In this document: piece by piece, positions 8,160-14,778 of the stretch
Layout: each line of letters opens with the position of its first letter
Position numbering within the stretch: the stretch's first letter is position 1
Assembly: GCA_008704415.1 (NCBI GenBank)
Contig: VXIS01000582.1
Coordinates: 1 to 14,778, forward strand
Reading direction: 5' to 3'
DNA from: Sphaerosporella brunnea
Lineage: Eukaryota; Ascomycota; Pezizomycetes; Pezizales; Pyronemataceae
DNA: 14,778 bases
Program-made: the position numbers and the translations under genes
The notes under the pieces: model-generated
Databases searched by the model: none
What the model was told of the DNA's origin: nothing
What the model saw: the letters and a program-made list of their open reading frames with translations, nothing else

Positions 8160-8272
8160 CGCTAGCAAGCAAGTTTGCTTACACTGACATCATCATATAT
8201 CGACTTCGACTTCTTCCTTTCAACCCAACCCACAACCACTACAAACCACCTCAACCACCGCAAACCGCCAGC

Positions 8273-8881
8273 ATGCTAACAACCGCAAGGGCCCTCTTTC
8301 TCCGCCGGCTCACCTCCGCGCGGCCGCTCCTCCCTCTCTCCCGGAGGGGACCTCTCCTCCCTCGCCCACCAGCGCTCACAAAGCCCGCGCGGTACCTCAG
8401 TTCCAGCAGCAAATCCGAGCCAGCTAGCACCGAAGGGGCTGCCAGAGGCGGCACCAGCAACGACTCAACATCCGAAACCACTCAAGACGAAGCCACCGAC
8501 TACACCCAGCAAGTGCCGGACCTGCCCTCGCTCCTGCGGCACCCGTCCTACTCCCGCCTCTTCCGCGCGTACCCCAACGCCCGCGAGCACCTGCGGAAAC
8601 CCTTTGACCCGTCGTTCTTTGAGAAAGTGCTAGAGCACGGCCTGAGCGAGCAAGAATCTGACGATCTGCTGATAACCGCCGGGCACGATCTGGCACGCTC
8701 GATAATCTCTCGGCAGGACCTTGAAGACAGCGAGCTGTGGGAGTTGGAGGAGGAGCTGGTCGGTACCTGTGTGCGGGGATTAGTAGAGGGGGTTTTCAGG
8801 CTTGCAAAAGCGACCGAGGACTTTTTACAGTCTGGAGGACAAGAGGGTGGTGGTGGCGGGGGAGGCATTGATGAATTGTAA
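8273..8881 (+). CDS. Probable mitochondrial matrix protein, 202 aa, function unknown
   Basis: An intronless frame, well placed behind a TATA box and CA-rich leader. The first 42 residues are rich in Arg, Leu and Ser with no acidic residue, a classic mitochondrial presequence; R40-Y41-L42 followed by Ser resembles a processing-peptidase R-3 site. Residues 45-80 are Ser/Thr-rich and likely disordered. Residues 82-185 form the probable folded part: a PDLPSLLRHPSYSRLFRAYPNA segment split here by description (starting at 82), then acidic, helix-forming stretches (112-165) and a final amphipathic helix (166-186). It ends with eight Gly (G192-G198 region) and a short tail. I do not recognise the family; a role in mitochondrial translation or assembly would be a guess. 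Its 3' end faces the Swd3 gene across only 104 nt. Confidence 0.75.
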   Translation: MLTTARALFLRRLTSARPLLPLSRRGPLLPRPPALTKPARYLSSSSKSEPASTEGAARGGTSNDSTSETTQDEATDYTQQVPDLPSLLRHPSYSRLFRAYPNAREHLRKPFDPSFFEKVLEHGLSEQESDDLLITAGHDLARSIISRQDLEDSELWELEEELVGTCVRGLVEGVFRLAKATEDFLQSGGQEGGGGGGGIDEL

Positions 8882-8916
8882 CTTTGTAAAACTGTCTACA
8901 AAACGCCGAGGGAAGG

Positions 8917-8922
8917 AATAAA
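8917..8922 (+). terminator. Poly(A) signal AATAAA for the 8273 gene
   Basis: A canonical AATAAA lies 36 nt after the stop codon at 8879-8881, inside the 104-nt gap to the converging Swd3 gene. No equally clear signal was found for the minus-strand gene in the same gap. Confidence 0.5.
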
Positions 8923-8985
8923 AAAACTAAACGCCAAATGAAAATATGTATCAAGAGAAGAGGATGGCGATATGATGATAATTTC

Positions 8986-10828
<1,843 letters not shown>

Positions 10829-13473
10829 TCAATGCCTCCACCGGGGCTTGGGCGGTGGCTGTGGGGAGCCGGGATATGCGCCGTAGGGGAGACTCATCCT
10901 CTTGATCGGCGTCTCCGCTCGTGGTAGCATGCTGCTTCTCCTTCCGTTCATTCCATTGCTCATCGAGCTTGCCGGACGCACGTTGATCCTCGGTGATGCA
11001 GGAGTGGCACATCCCTCCTGGGCATTCTGGCGCTCGCCGTTCTGGTACGCTGCGCGGAGCTTGGTCATCGAGACCTGCTGCCTCAATCCAGGCCGAGCGC
11101 CAGGAGTGGGGGAGGTCGGAGCGTAGTTGATGCTCGTACGCGAGCCCGGGCGGAGATGCTGTCCGGGATGAGGCGGCGTGGTGGCTTGACTGAGGGGCGA
11201 AGGCATGGGGATGCGAGACCCAAGACTGGAGCTGTTGCGGCGAGCTGAGCCCGGAGGGGTGACTTTTCTGTATGGTGAGGGGGTGTTGAGAGTGGCCGGC
11301 GGCGGTGGCTCAGTCTTGGTACTGGTGTTCCAGCGTGGCCGAGACGGCGGCTGAATTGAAGAGATGGATGTGCGAGAGCTAGCATAGGAGCCTGCGGCCG
11401 AGAAACGACCTGATGACGAGGTCGCGCTTCCCCATGGAGAGTGCGGTGGAGTTGATGTGTTGGAGATTGCGCGACTGGAGCGCTTGGGGATATGAGACGG
11501 GCTGGTTCCGATTTGGCTGGGAGGACGGCGACGGGGCGCAGGAGAGCGTTTGCGGTCTTGAGCATGGAGGCTCGGAGAGTTTAACTGCACTGAGCTGGCC
11601 GGGGAGCTGCCGGGGGTGTTACGACCTGAAGTGATATCAAGCGAGGTGAGTGAAGAGATGGAGTCGCGCAGGGCCTGCGTGTCCAGTTGCAAGTTTCTGA
11701 GGGTTTGGTCGAGGTCTAGCATTTGGTCGTCGAGGTGCTTCCATCGGATACGTAGAGAGGCGTCGAGTCGGATGATCTCGCCGTTCACCGTAAAGCGGTC
11801 TTTGATACCCTTGCCGATGATGGAAAACGTTCTCTGGATAGCGCTTCCTGTGCAATGTCAGCGATTGATATTGACATGACGTGAGAAGAGTGGGGGGAGG
11901 GTCCAGGCATACCATAATGCATCTTTTTAGCTTCGTAGTTTTCCATCTTCTTTTGCAAGTCTCGCTCTGCACGCCCACCACTCTCCTCCCACGCGATCAC
12001 CGACTCCTTCAACTTGCCCATACTCCGCTCGATCGAATCCATCATCTGTGTTGCCTGCTTCCCCGCATTCCTGAAAATGGCCACCCATCGATCCTCTCCT
12101 AATTCCTTCTTAAGGCTGTCGGCATCCGAGTTCAACTTCTTCCATTTCCGCTCCAACGTTTTTCTCCTCGACTCGAGCTCGTCGCATGCAGTGGGAAAGA
12201 TATCCTGCGCCCTACCCTGGAATCCCTGAAGCCTCATCGGGAGGAAATCCAAGCTGGCGCGCAGAGGCTGCATCCGAGCAAACAGACCCAACAACGAGCT
12301 ATCCTCAAGTTCCGTCGCCGTCTGACCGTTTGCGATGGGAAACATTCCAGGGTTCTCCTCCATTATCGTCTCCAGGGTGTCGATATCCACCGAGCCGGAG
12401 TCTCCCATCATGCTGCGATGTCGTTTCTCTTCCAGCTCGAATACCAACGTCTGACACGCCTCCAGTTCGGCCTGTATGTCCTGAAGTATCGTAGTCCACA
12501 GCTCCGTCCATTCCAACGCGGTCTCAACCTGGTCCCTGACACCCATCAACAGCTCCTCCACCGACCTCCATCCTTCTACCGTCGACTCTGTCGCGCCAAC
12601 CAGGTCCATCAACACCGAGGAGTCCAACTCACTGACGTCCTCCCTCGACTCAAGCTCATCGATAAGCTCGACATAGACGCTGATCAGTCCGGAGAACTTC
12701 TTGACAGCTGTATCGACTTCGGCCAAGGACTCCTTTCCCTGCGCAGCCCACTCAACGTCATCCTCCGCATCGAGGCCTGTGAGCACCTTCTTGGCAGTAT
12801 CGATCCAGCGGCCGATTTGGGCACCGGCGCTCATGAGCGCCTCACTCATTTCCGCAGCGGAAGCCAGGTTTCGGATTCTATCGGAGAGCTCTTCGGAGAG
12901 TGGAAGGGCAAGCCTGGTGAGTCTGCTAATCTGGGCCGAAAACGAGATTCTTGAGAGCGAGAAGACACTTGCGCGACGATGCAAACCACAACTATTTCCA
13001 TCCCCACCACCGCGGCCGGAACTATATATGTCGAGAGAAAACGCGACTGACGTGTCGAAGTTGTTCGACCCCTCCTCGTTTTGATTGGCAATAACACCGC
13101 ATGCAACTGCAACCGCAGCGTCGACCAATCCAGCAGCACCACCACCACAAACACCACCACGCTCATCGTCCTCCACAGGTGTCGGCGGCAGGTCTTTCAC
13201 AATCGTCGTGGGCCCACGGCCACCTCCTCCCGTCGGGATCGACGTGGGCACCTCGATTGCCGAGGACACCGCCGAGGTATCCGAGACTCGCGAAGGGCTG
13301 CGATGACGGCGGTGCGGAGATGGGCTCGGCGACAGGCGCCCGTGTTGGTAGCTGCGCTTCTCGGCGTCGGCTTCGAGCATCTGTATTCTCGCGGCGAGGG
13401 AGGGGGAGGGTTTCCGGATCGCGGTGGTCGGGCGCGGGTCCGCGATGCGGCCACGGGTTGCTTCGTCTGCCAT
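10829..13473 (-). CDS. kar9: KAR9-family spindle-positioning protein
   Basis: Minus-strand exon 1 (13473-11913) and exon 2 (11847-10829) join across a 65-nt intron (GTATGC..CACAG, branch-like GCTGAC) to 859 aa. Kar9 (Pfam KAR9) links the EB1-type protein Bim1 at microtubule plus ends to actin/myosin transport and so orients the spindle and, in yeast, nuclei during mating. The N-terminus (1-100) is Ser/Pro/Arg-rich. Residues about 165-560 form the helical, family-defining part, including RWVAIFRNAGKQ (462-473) and the EAKKMHYG segment that spans the intron. Residues 590-859 are Ser/Pro-rich and basic, with two SxIP EB1-binding motifs: SHIP (638-641) and SRIP (731-734). Residues about 104-164 are Gly-rich and poorly matched to what I remember of the family; an unrecognised in-frame intron there cannot be excluded. 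Confidence 0.92.
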
Positions 13474-13515
13474 AGGTACACCTCGCTCGATAGGACTTAT
13501 CTTCTCTTGCTATCC

Positions 13516-13530
13516 TTTTTTTTTTTTTTT
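13516..13530. promoter_or_regulatory. Poly(dA:dT) tract upstream of KAR9
   Basis: Fifteen T in a row, 43-57 nt upstream of the KAR9 start codon. Such tracts disfavour nucleosomes and are common in fungal promoters; the role here is inferred from position. Confidence 0.45.
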
Positions 13531-13760
13531 CGACGAGTTTGATCTACCTTACCCGCTTCAAGCAGCAAAGCGAGCAGAAAAGCTAGAGTACGGCCTGTAC
13601 GGACGGAGACGGGATGGGAGGGGGCGGGCTCGACTCTTCGACTTTGACTGCGTTACAGCAGCGGCTGCCGAAAAGGGAGGAGAGCGCGATCGGGCGGATC
13701 TTGCTGTTCGTATTTTTTTGTGATTGCTGCTGTTGTTCTTCGTTGTTTCTGTGTTTTGCT

Positions 13761-13784
13761 GGGTGGGGGGGGGGGGTGGGTGGG
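13761..13784 (+). other. Putative G-quadruplex motif
   Basis: The plus strand reads G3-T-G12-T-G3-T-G3, which satisfies the canonical four-run G-quadruplex pattern with single-base loops. It lies about 290-310 nt upstream of the KAR9 start, on the template strand for that gene. Confidence 0.6.
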
Positions 13785-14056
13785 AACTCTCGAGTCAGGA
13801 ATTTTGATATGCGATGCGATGATGTGGGAGAGCGAGAGAGCGCGTCGGTCGGTGTGTTGCGAAGGGGAGGTGAGGGAGAAGGTGGTTGGGCTATCTAGGT
13901 TCTGGAACTATTACCGACGCAGGCAAATAACAACGACGGACGGCGCGGGTTGCGGTGGTTGAAACTTGTCAGGAGATGATGTGCCTTTTTTTTCCTTTTT
14001 TTTTTTCCTTTTGGGCTTTCAATTATTTCATTCGATGGGCTATTGTATGGAGAGAG

Positions 14057-14078
14057 AGACCGGCGCAGTCGCCGGTCT
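14057..14078. repeat. Perfect 9-bp GC-rich hairpin with CAGT loop
   Basis: AGACCGGCG at 14057-14065 pairs perfectly with CGCCGGTCT at 14070-14078 around a 4-nt loop. It stands out as the most stable short hairpin found in non-coding DNA of this window. Its role is unknown. Confidence 0.7.
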
Positions 14079-14293
14079 TGGATTGCCTCTGGGGGGGGAG
14101 AGGGGGGGAGATTTCACCGGCTACGGATTATCAGACCGAAACTTGTTCTTCTGCAATTGTTTTTGGTGGTGGTGGTGAGCTACGCGCGGCGTTTTGTTTT
14201 TTTGCCCTTTCTGTTTGAATTCGCGCAACCACCAGAGAATAAAGAAAATAAATAAATAAATAACTGCCAGCGTGTGTGCTGTCAAATCTCATC

Positions 14294-14321
<28 letters not shown>
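14294..14321. repeat. (CA)14 microsatellite
   Basis: Fourteen perfect CA units, followed by AGAGACA text. It lies about 135 nt upstream of a possible start codon at 14458. Confidence 0.9.
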
Positions 14322-14324
<3 letters not shown>

Positions 14325-14455
14325 ACAAGACAAACAAACTGTGTCCTCAACGTTTCCTTCCTTCCTTCCTTACTCTGTGTCGCTGCAACCCAACCACCCA
14401 CCCCAACCCATCCAGCAGCACTAAGACCCAAATTCCAAATTCCGCCCAGCTGATC

Positions 14456-14572
14456 ATGGCCGCTTCAATTGGCGTGCGAGCATGCAACTCGCAGATCCCC
14501 CCCCCCCCCCCACAGGGAGGTAGGAAGGCCCTACAACAATACGATCACAGAGACACAGACGCAAAGAATGGG

Positions 14573-14603
<31 letters not shown>

Positions 14604-14778
14604 GGAAATGAAGGGAGCGCGGAGCTAGACTGGACTAGACTTCCTAGGTAGCTTTCTCTGCATGGTATGTAACCAGTCAGCGTGTTGGGAATTTGCCGCT
14701 TTTATGTCAAACATGATCGTGTTCGATAATTATACCTATCATTATCGCATCACATCAAACAGTCTCTATATCGACATA
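14456..14778 (+). other. Right edge: possible start of an incomplete plus-strand gene
   Basis: A start codon at 14458 in good context (CTGATCATGGCC) follows a CT/CA-rich leader-like stretch. The frame is open to 14611 but quickly becomes low-complexity: a 15-nt C run (14497-14511) and a CAG tract. A possible 5' splice site at GTGCGA (14474) and an acceptor CCCACAG at about 14509-14515 would make a 42-nt intron, but this is speculative. After 14611 there is AT-rich DNA with a 7-bp inverted repeat (CGATAAT at 14724-14730, ATTATCG at 14741-14747). I cannot tell a real first exon from leader sequence. Confidence 0.25.
14574..14600. repeat. (CAG)9 microsatellite inside an ATG..TAG mini frame
   Basis: Nine CAG units are framed by ATG-GGG at 14568-14573 and TAG at 14601-14603. 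This gives an 11-codon frame (Met, Gly, nine Gln). It may be chance or a short upstream frame of a gene beyond the window. Confidence 0.8.

Larger units (their letters stand above)
7346..8272. promoter_or_regulatory. Divergent promoter region between two mitochondrial-protein genes
   Basis: The 927 nt separate genes transcribed away from each other. Next to the minus-strand gene are a run of A (plus strand, 7376-7386) and a 9-bp inverted repeat at 7422-7461. An imperfect palindrome with CCG and CGG at its ends is at 7729-7748. Next to the plus-strand gene are a TATA box at 8151-8159 and a CT/CA-rich leader. Open frames at 7459-7752 and 7683-7916 overlap each other, show no motif and are not annotated. 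Confidence 0.5.
13474..14455. promoter_or_regulatory. KAR9 upstream region, rich in simple repeats and structure-forming DNA
   Basis: No gene is supported in these 982 nt. Counting away from the KAR9 start codon it holds a 15-nt T run (13516-13530), a G-quadruplex motif (13761-13784), further T runs (13986-14012), a 9-bp GC-rich hairpin (14057-14078), a second G-rich pair of runs (14091-14108), AAAT repeats (about 14245-14262), a (CA)14 tract (14294-14321) and CT/CA-rich leader-like text up to 14455. Open frames here are low-complexity and differ in every frame. Confidence 0.5.

Noticed and set aside
12418..12954. 178-aa plus-strand frame
   Set aside because: Antisense to the helical core of KAR9, no independent support.
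13614..14218. Several Gly/Phe-rich plus-strand frames
   Set aside because: They are translations of G and T homopolymers and change content with frame.

Overview
The window reads as nuclear DNA of a filamentous ascomycete (Pezizomycotina). Genes are compact and mostly broken by short introns of about 47-95 nt with GT..AG ends. A KAR9-family gene, a Swd3/WDR5-type WD40 gene and a fungal-type bleomycin hydrolase sit between CT-rich leaders and microsatellite-rich intergenic DNA. I cannot fix the class or genus from the sequence alone. No bacterial, viral or transposase-coding signal was seen.

Layout. 1-590: AT-richer non-coding DNA with small palindromes. 591-932 (+): small Cys-rich, probably zinc-binding protein of unknown function. 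1709-3503 (+): six-exon bleomycin hydrolase (503 aa) with the papain-type Gln/Cys/His/Asn residues and an N-terminal myristoylation-type motif. 3504-4393: intergenic DNA with a degenerate repeat whose best-matched copies differ only by A/G transitions. 4394-5866 (+): unrecognised 490-aa protein. 6344-7345 (-): two-exon, probably mitochondrial protein (302 aa) with poly-Ser and an intron holding 19- and 11-base C runs on the transcribed strand. 7346-8272: divergent promoter region. 8273-8881 (+): probable mitochondrial protein (202 aa), unrecognised. 8986-10106 (-): three-exon Swd3/WDR5 orthologue (325 aa). 10829-13473 (-): two-exon KAR9 homologue (859 aa) with two SxIP motifs. 13474-14778: long intergenic region with homopolymers, a G-quadruplex motif, a strong 9-bp hairpin, a (CA)14 tract and a possible start of a further gene at the right edge.

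The genes do not form a pathway. They look like an ordinary housekeeping stretch: peptide turnover (bleomycin hydrolase), chromatin (Swd3 in the Set1/COMPASS H3K4 methyltransferase), spindle positioning (Kar9) and two imported mitochondrial proteins. I found no convincing new multi-gene system. The points most worth a second look are the lipid-anchor motif and pre-trimmed C-terminus of the hydrolase, the altered Win-motif pocket of the Swd3 protein, the transition-only repeat at 3788-4070, simple repeats inside three introns, and the strong hairpin at 14057-14078.
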